Assembly: GCA_030685065.1 (NCBI GenBank)
Contig: JAUXQH010000151.1
Span: 52,887 to 116,886, forward strand
Origin: Pseudomonadota bacterium
Lineage (GTDB): Bacteria; Myxococcota_A; UBA796; SXON01
Length of the DNA: 64,000 nucleotides
Direction: 5' to 3'
Below, piece after piece: positions 17,830 through 25,941 of the stretch. The stretch's first letter is position 1. Each line of letters opens with the position of its first letter. The position numbers were made by a program, and so were the translations under genes. The notes below the pieces were generated by a model that saw nothing but the letters and a program-made list of their open reading frames with translations, was not told the DNA's origin and made no database searches.

Positions 17830-18732
17830 ATGCTGTTGCTGCTCGCCTGCGTCCCGCCCGACGAACGCACACCCACGGAAGAAGCGAGCTCCGAGACCAC
17901 CTTGCGCTTCGCGTTCGATCTGGTGGCCGCGGACGTCGAGATCGAGCTGGCTCCCTACGATCCCTCCTCCGCCTCCCCTGTCGGCGAGGTCGTCTACACC
18001 TTCACCGGCGCCGCCGCCGCCGAAGGCCTCGCGCTCGATGCGCCGGCCGCCGCGCTGCGGCTGGTCGTCGACCCGGAGCAGGCGCCGGAGATGCGCGTGG
18101 CGACGTTCGTGCCGGGTCTCCGGGAGCAGGGGGAGCTGGTGGGCGTCGGGCAAGCCTGGCCGACTTGGGTGGAGGGAACCATCGCGGGTGCATACGCCGA
18201 GATCGGCATCGTCGCCGGCTGGAACGCGGTGTTCATCGACGCCGAGCACGTCATGCACGCAGAAGATCCCCTCGCCATCCCGATCAAGGCCGACCTCCGC
18301 ACGGTCGAGAGCCTCGTCGTGTCGGGCGGGGTGGGCGCCAACGCGTCTGCGTGGATTGCGGCTCTCCAGGAGGAGACCGTGCTGGCCGAGACCCCTGTTT
18401 CAGCGGCTTGGACCCTGACCGTGTCCGGGGTGCCCGACGGGGCGGTGACACTGCCCATCGCGAATGGCACGGGCGTGCTCGCCAAGCTGGTGGCCTTCGA
18501 TGATCGTGACGGCAGCGGTGGCTACAACACGGGTGACCTCACGACGCATGGGATCTGCGCGGATGGCATCCCCGCGATGCTCGGCTGGTTCGACCCAGCG
18601 CTCGACCTGGCGACGGCGTTGGAGCGCCAGCGGCGCGGTCAGCAGAACGGATGGAACATCTTTGCGGGGACAGATTTCGGGGTTGTTTCGGCAGGGGGGC
18701 TGGTCGCCGATTCGGACTGCGCCCCCTCCTGA
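17830..18732 (+). CDS. hypothetical lipoprotein, beta-rich
   Basis: The product is 300 aa. MLLLLACVPPDERT is a very short lipoprotein signal with lipobox LLAC. An acidic Ser/Thr-rich linker is followed by beta-rich sequence without a recognised domain. The C-terminal third contains DDRDGSGGYNTGD, an Asp-rich loop that could bind calcium. It is divergent from the lipoprotein at 17795. Secreted and lipid-anchored proteins cluster here, suggesting a block of surface proteins. Confidence 0.72.
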   Translation: MLLLLACVPPDERTPTEEASSETTLRFAFDLVAADVEIELAPYDPSSASPVGEVVYTFTGAAAAEGLALDAPAAALRLVVDPEQAPEMRVATFVPGLREQGELVGVGQAWPTWVEGTIAGAYAEIGIVAGWNAVFIDAEHVMHAEDPLAIPIKADLRTVESLVVSGGVGANASAWIAALQEETVLAETPVSAAWTLTVSGVPDGAVTLPIANGTGVLAKLVAFDDRDGSGGYNTGDLTTHGICADGIPAMLGWFDPALDLATALERQRRGQQNGWNIFAGTDFGVVSAGGLVADSDCAPS

Positions 18733-18784
18733 CCCGCTCGACATCCGTCGGGAGCCCGGATATCCTGGCGCCGTGGGGGGCACG

Positions 18785-19618
18785 ATGTTGCTCAGCTGGC
18801 TGCTCGCCTGTACGAATGGCGCGACGAAGGACGACACCGCACAGGCGGACGACTCTGCGGCCGGCCGCGACTTTACGCTGGCGGTCGAGGGTGGTGGCAC
18901 CGTGGACTACAGCGCCGAGGCCGCTGCGGGCACCGAGGCGGCGCCGGCGGCGATCGTCCTGGATCAGCCCGGCGTTCTCACGGTGGGTGCCGGGACCTGG
19001 TTCGTCATGCTCGACGTCACCGTCCCGCTGACCATCGTCGGGGCGGGCAGCGTAGACGCGCTCCCAGTGCTCTCCGCGGGTGGCAAAGGCGTGGTCATCA
19101 GCGTCTCCGCTCCGGTGGCGCTCACCGTCGAGGACATCGCGATCACCGGTGGTTTCGGGTGCCTCGGCCAGGCCATCCGCTCCGGCGTCGTGCTCGAGTG
19201 CAACCGGGAGTCGGTGACCGCCGTCCCGGTCGACCTCACCCTGCGCCGGGTGGATATCCATGACAATGTTTTCGATATCGGGGGCGGCGCGGTGGGTGTC
19301 ACCGCGGGCTCCACGGTGCTGGTCGAAGATAGCAACATTCACGAAAATACGGGCCATGCCATCTATGGGCAGATGGCCGATGTGACCTGCCGGGGTGTGA
19401 CGGGGGCGCAGGCCGGCCTGTGGGGAAACGGAAAGAATGGCGTATGGATTGAGATCTTTGACGACAGCCCCCACAGCATCGTGAGCGAGAACTGCGATTT
19501 TGGCGAGGGAGCCTCGGACAACGGGCACGACGATGTCGGCTTCAACGAGACCCTGGCGATGGACTACGGGGATGATGCCACGTTTACGTGTGACTCCGCC
19601 AGCTCGGTTTGCCAGTAG
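18785..19618 (+). CDS. lipoprotein with right-handed beta-helix
   Basis: The product is 277 aa from the ATG at 18785, giving lipobox LLAC; a GTG at 18773 in the same frame is an alternative. After a short acidic linker the sequence shows the strand-turn rhythm of parallel beta-helix (pectate-lyase-like) proteins, with stacked segments such as LTVEDIAITGG, LTLRRVDIHDN and VLVEDSNIHENTGHAIYG. No catalytic residues of polysaccharide lyases are evident. It lies 52 bp after the previous lipoprotein gene. Confidence 0.78.
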   Translation: MLLSWLLACTNGATKDDTAQADDSAAGRDFTLAVEGGGTVDYSAEAAAGTEAAPAAIVLDQPGVLTVGAGTWFVMLDVTVPLTIVGAGSVDALPVLSAGGKGVVISVSAPVALTVEDIAITGGFGCLGQAIRSGVVLECNRESVTAVPVDLTLRRVDIHDNVFDIGGGAVGVTAGSTVLVEDSNIHENTGHAIYGQMADVTCRGVTGAQAGLWGNGKNGVWIEIFDDSPHSIVSENCDFGEGASDNGHDDVGFNETLAMDYGDDATFTCDSASSVCQ

Positions 19619-19645
19619 GGCGCGAGCTGCCGGTGGGGCTCTCCC

Positions 19646-20632
19646 TCACCAGGTGCTCATCGTCACGGGCACGTCGCACTGGAACGGCGCGGTCATCGGC
19701 CAGGCGATACCCGCCCCCACGCACATCTCGTCGGGAAAGCGCAGGGTTTCGTCCGTGACGTTGTCGTACGCGCAGTGGACCTGAACGGTGTCCCCCGCCT
19801 CGATGACCGCCTCGCCTTCCTCAAAACCGCGCAGGATCGGCCCGTACACGTAAGATGGCTCCCACTCCTCTACCTCGAAGAGGAGATCCCACACCCCATC
19901 GTGGCCGTGTTGGATGTTGATGGAGCGGCCGTTCGTGTGCATGTGGCCCATCATGTTGATGAGGTTCACCGTGGCGGGCCACTCGCAGGTCACGTCCATC
20001 GCATGGCGGCCGGGAGGCAAGTCGAACTGTGAGCTGTTGGCTACATAGGTGGACGCCCACGTTTCTACTTCTTCGGCGGGCACCGTGACCACGTTGATGG
20101 CGTCCTGCAGCAGCAGCGGATTGTCGGTTGGGTTCACATAGTGGGACTGGAGGGCCCACCGCTGCCCGCTGACCAACTGAATCGCCACGCCGTCCGGGAG
20201 GACCATGCGACCGTTGGGCGCCTCGACCAGCTCCGTACCTTGAAGCAGCGGCGGCATGATACCCATCACGAATTGCTCGGGGTCGGTGCAGTCGACCATC
20301 TCGCCATCGGCGATGAGCGTGTCGTCCGATACGGCCAGGGTCATGAAGTGGTGACCGTAGGTCGGGTCTTGAAACCACTCGTAGTAGGTCGCTCCCACAT
20401 CCGGTCCCGAGTAGCGGCCGAAATAGCAGTACATGACCTCGGAGTGGGGCTCGAGGATGAACTCCGGGGTCCGCTCCTGAAACCCTTCGGACGGCGGCTC
20501 GCCAGGATCCATGCGGTGGTCCTGGATCCCCTCCACCTCGTTCTCGGTCAGCCCGCTATCTGGGCTCTGCTGCGCGTGACATGCCATCAGCAGAATCCAC
20601 ACGAAGACCTCTTCACGTCGATAGTACCGCAT
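19646..20632 (-). CDS. copper type II, ascorbate-dependent monooxygenase-like lipoprotein
   Basis: The product is 328 aa. An N-terminal signal ends in lipobox LMAC. Its pattern of metal ligands matches the peptidylglycine alpha-hydroxylating / dopamine beta monooxygenase (PHM/DBH) family. His94-His95 (YGHHF) and His164 (QSHY) correspond to the CuH site. His230 and His232 (GHMH) and Met303 (DEMC) correspond to the CuM site. The spacings between these groups, about 69, 66 and 71 residues, are close to those of rat PHM (65, 70, 70). This supports a complete two-domain core with both copper sites. It would act in the periplasm or on the cell surface and hydroxylate an unknown substrate. The gene stands alone, convergent with the beta-helix lipoprotein. 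Confidence 0.8.
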   Translation of the reverse strand: MRYYRREEVFVWILLMACHAQQSPDSGLTENEVEGIQDHRMDPGEPPSEGFQERTPEFILEPHSEVMYCYFGRYSGPDVGATYYEWFQDPTYGHHFMTLAVSDDTLIADGEMVDCTDPEQFVMGIMPPLLQGTELVEAPNGRMVLPDGVAIQLVSGQRWALQSHYVNPTDNPLLLQDAINVVTVPAEEVETWASTYVANSSQFDLPPGRHAMDVTCEWPATVNLINMMGHMHTNGRSINIQHGHDGVWDLLFEVEEWEPSYVYGPILRGFEEGEAVIEAGDTVQVHCAYDNVTDETLRFPDEMCVGAGIAWPMTAPFQCDVPVTMSTW

Positions 20633-20735
20633 GTTCTACGAGCGAGCAAGCGAAGGAAGCGGGCAGGCGTGGATCCGCGCGGAGACGCCATCCGCCCGGC
20701 GGGGCGCCGTCCCCGCGCGCGCGATAGCGGGGCCC

Positions 20736-21404
20736 ATGGCACTCCAGCCCGCTAGCGCCCCCGGCGTCGACCCCGCCACCCTCCGACCCAATCGCTTCGT
20801 CGACTGCGATCATCCCGCGGTGATCGCGTTCGCCCGCGAACACGCGGGTGGGCTCGCGCCGCGCGAGGCGGCGGTTGCGCTGTTCTACGTGGTGCGGGAG
20901 CGGCTGCGCTACAACCCGTGGCGGGTGCGCTACGCGCCGGAGGACTACACCGCGAGCAGCGTCGTGTTGCGCGATACCGCGGAGGGCGGCCACTGCATCG
21001 ACAAGGCCCTGCTCCTCGCCGCGGCGGCCCGCGTCGTCGGCATCCCGAGCCGCCTGCACTTCGCCAACGTCCGCAACCACGTCGGCACCGCGAAGCTGGA
21101 GCAGAAGCTCGGCACCGATCTGCTCGTGTACCACGGGTACGCGGAGCTGTTCCTGGGTGGCCGTTGGGTAGCAGCGACCCCCGCCTTCAACCGCGAGCTC
21201 TGCGAAAAGCTCGGCGTCGAGCCCCTCGAGTTCGACGGCGAGCACGACGCGATCTTCCAGGCCCACGATCGGCTCGCGGGGCGATTCATGGAGTACGTCG
21301 AGGATCACGGGAGCCACGTCGACGTGCCGTTCGAGGCGATGGTCGCCGCGTGGAGGCTGCACTATGGTGTCTACGCTGAGCGCGGAAGTTGGCCGACGCC
21401 GTAG
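20736..21404 (+). CDS. transglutaminase-like cysteine protein
   Basis: The product is 222 aa from the ATG at 20736; an earlier in-frame start would add an Arg-rich, unlikely N-terminus. The core has the transglutaminase-like catalytic arrangement: Cys in GGHCIDKALLLAAAARVVGIP, His in YHGYAELFLGG and the Asp/Asn position in the following strand (WVAATPAFN). It has no signal peptide and is probably cytoplasmic. Prokaryotic members act as proteases or amide-transferases; the substrate is not predictable. The frame remains open for 24 more codons after the TAG stop. Confidence 0.82.
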   Translation: MALQPASAPGVDPATLRPNRFVDCDHPAVIAFAREHAGGLAPREAAVALFYVVRERLRYNPWRVRYAPEDYTASSVVLRDTAEGGHCIDKALLLAAAARVVGIPSRLHFANVRNHVGTAKLEQKLGTDLLVYHGYAELFLGGRWVAATPAFNRELCEKLGVEPLEFDGEHDAIFQAHDRLAGRFMEYVEDHGSHVDVPFEAMVAAWRLHYGVYAERGSWPTP

Positions 21405-21407
21405 CGG

Positions 21408-21479
21408 TTCGACGAGGCACCCTGTGCGTGCGAGGTCGACACGGGCACCTGCACGTTCCCCAACGGCGTGAACGACTAG
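21408..21479 (+). pseudogene. in-frame Cys-rich fragment directly after the transglutaminase stop
   Basis: In the same frame as the upstream gene, and one codon past its TAG, 23 sense codons encode a compositionally protein-like segment (FDEAPCACEVDTGTCTFPNG and a few more) that ends at TAG 21477-21479. It may be the remnant of a longer C-terminus cut off by a nonsense change, a readthrough extension, or chance. Confidence 0.25.
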
Positions 21480-21483
21480 AAGA

Positions 21484-22971
21484 TCACTCCTGCGCGCGGC
21501 ACATGTAGAACTGGCCGCTGCACGTGAGCGTGACCGACTCCCCGGCGCGCACGGCGACACGTCCGGCGTCGACCTCGCCCTTCCCGAGAAAGCGCGCCCG
21601 GATCCTGTAGATCCCGGGTGGCACGGGCCCGGGCGGGTAGGTCACGGACGCCCGATCGAGCCAGACCTGCTCGGCGGGGCCGGTCACCACGACCGTACCG
21701 AGGAGGACCGCGTCCGCGTGCGCCGGTCCGGGCTCGGGGACGGGCTCTCGGACAGGTTCGGGGGATCGCGTGACGCGGGGCGGCGGAGCGGAAACGGCGA
21801 CCGGGTCGGGAACGGGAACAGGGTCGGGAACAGGGTCGGCCAGGGGGGCGGCGCCCAGGGCGGGTTCGAGGGCGAGCGCGAGGGCGGACGGGGTCGGAGC
21901 CGCGGGGGCGCTCTCGGGCGCGGAAGGGAGCGCACACCACGCGGCGGCCGCGAGCGCCCCCAGGCTCGCGACGACCAGGGGCACCCCGAAGGTCGCGATG
22001 CGCCATCCCCGCCTGGCGCCGGGCACAGGCGATGGCCCCTCGAGCCACGACACCGTGCTTGCCAGCGGCGCCTTCGCGCGCGGGTGGGCCTCGGGGGGCG
22101 CCCGCACGACGGGCCGCACGACGCGCTCCGACGGCGCCGCGTGCTTCGCCGGGGGCTCGGAGAGGACCTCGCGCAGCCGCGCGCAGTCCCCGATGCGCTG
22201 GTCGCGATCGACCGCCAGGCACCCCTCGATCGCCGCCAGGATGCGGGGAGGAAGGCCCGCCACGAGCCCCTCGGGCCGAGGATAGTCGCCCGCCACGATC
22301 GCGTTGAAGATCACGAGCGTGTCGGGCCCGGCGAAGGGGGGGCGGCCACATACGAGCTCGTAGAGGATGCAGCCGAGCGCGAAGATGTCGGCGCGCCGGT
22401 CGACGTTCTTCGCGTCGCGGATCTGCTCGGGGGCCATGTACGCGGGAGTGCCCATCGCGATGCCCGATCGGGTCTGCGCGGCGCCCACGTCGTCCGCCAG
22501 GATCTTGACCAGGCCGAAGTCGGCGACCTTCGGCACGAGCCCTTCGTCCCCTTCGTCGAGCAGCACGTTCCCCGGCTTCAGGTCGCGGTGGACCAGCCCC
22601 TCGCGGTGCGCGCGCGCGACCCCGGCGAGGATCCCGCGGAACAGCGACTCGGCCAGGGCGAGCGAGGGGGTGTCGTGTTGGAGCCAGGCCTCCAACGTGG
22701 GCCCGGCGATGTAGTCGAGCACGAGCCCCGGGGCGCCGTCCACCTCGATGACGTCGGTGACAGCGACGATGTTCGGGTGGCGTAGCGTTGCCTGGATTCG
22801 GCCCTCGTGCATGAGGCGCGTGGTGATCTGGCGGTTCTGCACGTTGAGCAGCTTGAGCGCGTGGAGGCTCCCCAGCGTGTTGTGCCGCACGAGGAACACC
22901 GTGGCCATGCCGCCGGCGCCGAGCTCGCGCTCGACCGTGTACCGCTCGACGACCTGACCCGGCTCCAGCAT
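21484..22971 (-). CDS. Hanks-type Ser/Thr protein kinase with periplasmic tail
   Basis: The product is 495 aa. The kinase domain spans about residues 10-270 with every key motif: glycine loop GAGGMATVF (18-26), Lys40 in HALKLL, HRDLKPGN from 128, DFG at 151-153 and APE-like YMAPEQ. A variable Ala/Pro-rich juxtamembrane linker leads to one transmembrane helix (about 325-350). A Pro-rich spacer and a short C-terminal beta domain of PEGA-like character with two cysteines follow outside. This architecture is common in Myxococcota. The DEAD-box helicase gene lies 57 bp upstream on the same strand. Confidence 0.92.
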   Translation of the reverse strand: MLEPGQVVERYTVERELGAGGMATVFLVRHNTLGSLHALKLLNVQNRQITTRLMHEGRIQATLRHPNIVAVTDVIEVDGAPGLVLDYIAGPTLEAWLQHDTPSLALAESLFRGILAGVARAHREGLVHRDLKPGNVLLDEGDEGLVPKVADFGLVKILADDVGAAQTRSGIAMGTPAYMAPEQIRDAKNVDRRADIFALGCILYELVCGRPPFAGPDTLVIFNAIVAGDYPRPEGLVAGLPPRILAAIEGCLAVDRDQRIGDCARLREVLSEPPAKHAAPSERVVRPVVRAPPEAHPRAKAPLASTVSWLEGPSPVPGARRGWRIATFGVPLVVASLGALAAAAWCALPSAPESAPAAPTPSALALALEPALGAAPLADPVPDPVPVPDPVAVSAPPPRVTRSPEPVREPVPEPGPAHADAVLLGTVVVTGPAEQVWLDRASVTYPPGPVPPGIYRIRARFLGKGEVDAGRVAVRAGESVTLTCSGQFYMCRAQE

Positions 22972-23028
22972 TCGCGTCTATGGCACGGCCGCGCGCGCCG
23001 CGCACCTGCGCTCCCGCACACTCCCCGC

Positions 23029-24168
23029 TCACACTCCGAGGATCTTCCGCCCCATCACCCGCTCGATCTCGCGGAGGAACGCCATCTCTTCCTTGGCGCA
23101 GAGGGTGATCGCCTCCCCCGCGGCCCCCGCGCGTGCCGTCCGCCCGATGCGGTGCACGTAGGTCTCCGGGACGCTCGGCACGTCGTAGTTGACCACGTGG
23201 GACACCCCCTCGATGTGGAGGCCGCGCGCGGCGATGTCGGTCGCGACCAACACCCGCGTGACGCCCTGCTCGAAGTCCGCCAGCGCCCGCTCCCGCTCGA
23301 ATTGGGGGCGGTCGCCGTGGATGGCCTCCGCGCGGATCTCGGCCGCCACCAGCGCCGCCGCCAGCCGATCGGCGCCGTGCTTCGTGCGGATGAACACCAA
23401 CACGCGGGTGACACCCTCCCCCGCGAGGAGGCGGAGGAGCGCGACGCGCTTGTCCGGCTTCTCCACCAAGAGCACGATCTGGCGGATGTGCTCGGCGGTG
23501 TGCTTCACGGGGGTCACGGTCACCCGCGCGGGATCCTTGAGGATGTGGCCCGCCAGCTCGACGATGTCCTTCGGCAGCGTGGCGGAGAACAACGCGGTCT
23601 GGCGCGCCTTCGGGAGCTTCTTGATCACGGCGCGGACGTCCTGGATGAACCCCAGGTCCAACATGCGGTCGGCCTCGTCGAGCACGAAGCACTCCACCGC
23701 GCCGAGCGAAACGACGCCCTGGGCACACAGATCGATCAAGCGGCCAGGGGTCGCGACGAGCACGTCGACCCCGCCCTCGAGCGCGCGACGCTGGGCCCGC
23801 GGCTTCATGCCGCCGTACACGACGGCGTGGCGCACGGAGGGGAGGTGCTGCCCGTAGGCGCCGAAGGCCTCGTCGATCTGGATGGCCAGCTCGCGCGTGG
23901 GCGCCAGGACGAGCGCGCGGATGGGCCCCTCCGATCCCGCCCCGGTCGACGTGGCCGCGAGCCGCTGCAGGATCGGCAGGGCGAACGCCGCGGTCTTGCC
24001 AGAGCCGGTGGGGGCCGTCCCGCAGATGTCACGACCGGCGAGGAGGAGGGGCAGCGCCTGGGCCTGGATGGGCGTCGGCGTGACGTGCCCCAGCGCGGTC
24101 AAGGCGGAGCGAAGGGGTTCGATCAGCGCGAGCGCGTCGAAGCTCGGGACCGGGGGCGGTGGGGTCAT
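23029..24168 (-). CDS. DEAD-box ATP-dependent RNA helicase (RhlE-type)
   Basis: The product is 379 aa. It remodels RNA secondary structure, usually in ribosome assembly or RNA decay. All helicase motifs are present: Q motif region (TPIQAQALP), Walker A APTGSGKT (52-59), PTREL, GG, TPGR, DEAD (164-167), SAT (195-197), and HRIGRTARAG near the end. It is a minimal core without a long C-terminal extension; the length and motif order best fit the RhlE group. The ATG at 24168 sits just before the Q motif, although the frame stays open far upstream. It is divergent from the gene at 24238. Confidence 0.92.
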   Translation of the reverse strand: MTPPPPVPSFDALALIEPLRSALTALGHVTPTPIQAQALPLLLAGRDICGTAPTGSGKTAAFALPILQRLAATSTGAGSEGPIRALVLAPTRELAIQIDEAFGAYGQHLPSVRHAVVYGGMKPRAQRRALEGGVDVLVATPGRLIDLCAQGVVSLGAVECFVLDEADRMLDLGFIQDVRAVIKKLPKARQTALFSATLPKDIVELAGHILKDPARVTVTPVKHTAEHIRQIVLLVEKPDKRVALLRLLAGEGVTRVLVFIRTKHGADRLAAALVAAEIRAEAIHGDRPQFERERALADFEQGVTRVLVATDIAARGLHIEGVSHVVNYDVPSVPETYVHRIGRTARAGAAGEAITLCAKEEMAFLREIERVMGRKILGV

Positions 24169-24237
24169 GGGCGGGCCCCTACCACGCAGCCGCGTCGGGA
24201 GCCGCTCCAGGAGGCGCCCCGGGATAGCGTAGGCGCA

Positions 24238-24732
24238 ATGAACGCCCCCCGATTTCCTCGTCTCCGGTCGCCAGGGCCGCAGCTCGTCGCCGTCCTGCTC
24301 CTCGCGCTCGCGGTCTGGTTCCCCTCCCCCGCCCAGGCGGTCGACGAGCAGTCCGAGGCGGCCGTGCAGAGCCAGAAGTCGCTCACCGACTACCTCTCCG
24401 ACCTGGAGGACGACTCGGATCCCGACCGCCTGTACGCGGCGAGGGTGCTCCGTGGTGAGCTCACCCGGGTCCTCCGCGTCGAGGCCCGGGCGCCGGCCGG
24501 CTCGCTCGCCTCGCTCGACGCCCGAGCGATCCTGATCGAGCTGGAGGCGCGCCTGCCGAACGGCTGCCGGTCGGGCCTCCAGAAGCTCAACAGCGTGGCC
24601 CCTTGCGCGGACATCCTGGCCCTGCTCGACGTGAAGGCGGCGGTGCCGGAGATCCGGGCCGTCCTCGCCGTGGAGCAGCGCAAATGGGTGCGCCGCCACC
24701 TCGAGAAAGCGCTGGCCCGGCTGGAGCAGTAG
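24238..24732 (+). CDS. exported helical-repeat protein, unknown function
   Basis: The product is 164 aa with a signal peptide (hydrophobic residues 16-31, cleavage near PAQA). The rest is helical and HEAT-like (RLYAARVLRGELTRVLR, VPEIRAVLA), with two cysteines that could form a disulfide. It ends one base before coaE and is probably co-transcribed with it. No function can be assigned. Confidence 0.75.
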   Translation: MNAPRFPRLRSPGPQLVAVLLLALAVWFPSPAQAVDEQSEAAVQSQKSLTDYLSDLEDDSDPDRLYAARVLRGELTRVLRVEARAPAGSLASLDARAILIELEARLPNGCRSGLQKLNSVAPCADILALLDVKAAVPEIRAVLAVEQRKWVRRHLEKALARLEQ

Positions 24733-24733
24733 C

Positions 24734-25339
24734 ATGCGGACCGTGGGCCTCACCGGCGGGATCGCGTGCGGAAAGAGCACCGTGGCCGACCTGTTGCGGG
24801 CACGCGGGGTCCCGGTGCTCGACCTGGACAAGGTGGCGCGTGACGTGGTGGCCCCCGGCGAGCCCGCCCTGGCTGAGATCGCCGCGCGCTGGCCCTCCGT
24901 GATCGTGGATGGCACGCTCGATCGCAGGGCGCTGGGCGCGGTGATCGTGGCCGACCCCGCCGCGAAGCGCGCGTTGGAGGCGATCACCCACCCTCGCATC
25001 TGGGAGCGCACGGAGCGCTGGCTCGCCGAACAGGCGCGAGCGGGCGCGCCTGTCGCGGTGGTCGAGGCCGCCCTGATGGTCGAGACGGGGAGCCACACGC
25101 GGTACGACACGCTCCTGGTGGTCTCGTGCTCACCCGAGGTGCAGCGCGCGCGCCTGGCCGCGCGCGAGGGCTACGACGACGCGACCGTGGCGCGCTGGCT
25201 CGCCGCGCAGATGCCGCTCGCCGCCAAGGAGGCCGTCGCGCAGGAGCTCGGCGGGGTGGTGATACACAATGATACATCCACCGATGTGTTGGCGGAGCGG
25301 CTCACGGAGGCATGGGCTCGGATCCTCTCGAACGCGTGA
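24734..25339 (+). CDS. coaE: dephospho-CoA kinase
   Basis: The enzyme phosphorylates the 3'-hydroxyl of dephospho-CoA in the last step of coenzyme A synthesis. The product is 201 aa, the normal length. The P-loop GGIACGKST lies at residues 8-16 and LDLDKVARDVV follows, as in the family. EAALMVETG corresponds to the conserved PLLFE region, and RQ-like residues follow in the lid. The end of the gene contains two TGATACA sequences that recur elsewhere in the window. Confidence 0.93.
   Translation: MRTVGLTGGIACGKSTVADLLRARGVPVLDLDKVARDVVAPGEPALAEIAARWPSVIVDGTLDRRALGAVIVADPAAKRALEAITHPRIWERTERWLAEQARAGAPVAVVEAALMVETGSHTRYDTLLVVSCSPEVQRARLAAREGYDDATVARWLAAQMPLAAKEAVAQELGGVVIHNDTSTDVLAERLTEAWARILSNA
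25260..25277. repeat. TGATACA motif pair inside coaE
   Basis: TGATACAC at 25260-25267 and TGATACAT at 25270-25277 lie within the coaE coding sequence. They match the AT-rich motif repeated at 25877-25941 and 39516-39542. Confidence 0.4.
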
Positions 25340-25441
25340 CCAGGCCGGACGCACGAGCGTCGCGAGCGGCGGCCATGGGCGTCGGGGCCGCGCTGTCTCC
25401 CTTCGCCCTGGTGTTTAGCGAGGGGGCTGAGGCAGGCGGAC

Positions 25442-25879
25442 ATGACGACGAAGAAGACCGGAGACACCCCCCGTTCGAGTGGTCGTGAGTCGAGTGGCCG
25501 CGAGCGCGCGCTCGGCGGGGATGACCCGCTCCTCTATGGCGGAGTGGGAGAGAGCCCGGTGGTAGCCGGCTCCCACGCCGATGCCGAGGGGCTCGACGGG
25601 TTCCAGTACGTCACCGGCGAGGTGCCGTACACCACCCAGGAGGAGATGCTCCTGGACCAGGAGCGCACCCAGGAGCGCGTGGAGGACGACCGCGACCTGG
25701 AGGCCCCCGAGGAGGTCATGGCGAGCCGCGTCGCGTTCGACGAGCGCGACGACGTGAACACCCTGGACGACGTGGACCGCCAGGGGCGGCGGGGCGAGGA
25801 GGAGCGCGACTGGTCGGGCGACATGTTCGCCGACAGCGGGCGGCACCGGCTCAGCGACGGGAGCCGGAAGCGTCGGTGA
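25442..25879 (+). CDS. small acidic hydrophilic protein, unknown function
   Basis: The product is 145 aa and highly charged, rich in Asp, Glu and Arg, with no hydrophobic helix and no cysteine. It is probably intrinsically disordered. Gly-rich spacing upstream offers a moderate ribosome-binding site. The opposite strand also has a long frame, but its translation is Leu/Val/His noise. The stop codon falls at the first of three phased TGATACAT motifs. Confidence 0.55.
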   Translation: MTTKKTGDTPRSSGRESSGRERALGGDDPLLYGGVGESPVVAGSHADAEGLDGFQYVTGEVPYTTQEEMLLDQERTQERVEDDRDLEAPEEVMASRVAFDERDDVNTLDDVDRQGRRGEEERDWSGDMFADSGRHRLSDGSRKRR

Positions 25880-25941
25880 TACATCTGAACCATCTGTTGA
25901 TACATTCCGTATGCATCAACTGATACATTCCGAATGTATCA
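25877..25941. repeat. three phased TGATACAT motifs with two palindromes
   Basis: TGATACAT starts at 25877, 25898 and 25921, about two helical turns apart. The copy at 25897-25919 is an imperfect palindrome (9 of 11 positions pair around a central C). The copy at 25921-25941 is perfect: 10-bp arms TGATACATTC and GAATGTATCA around one C. They fill the gap between two convergent genes and include the stop codon of the GMC oxidoreductase. They could be protein-binding sites or a bidirectional terminator. Confidence 0.6.
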
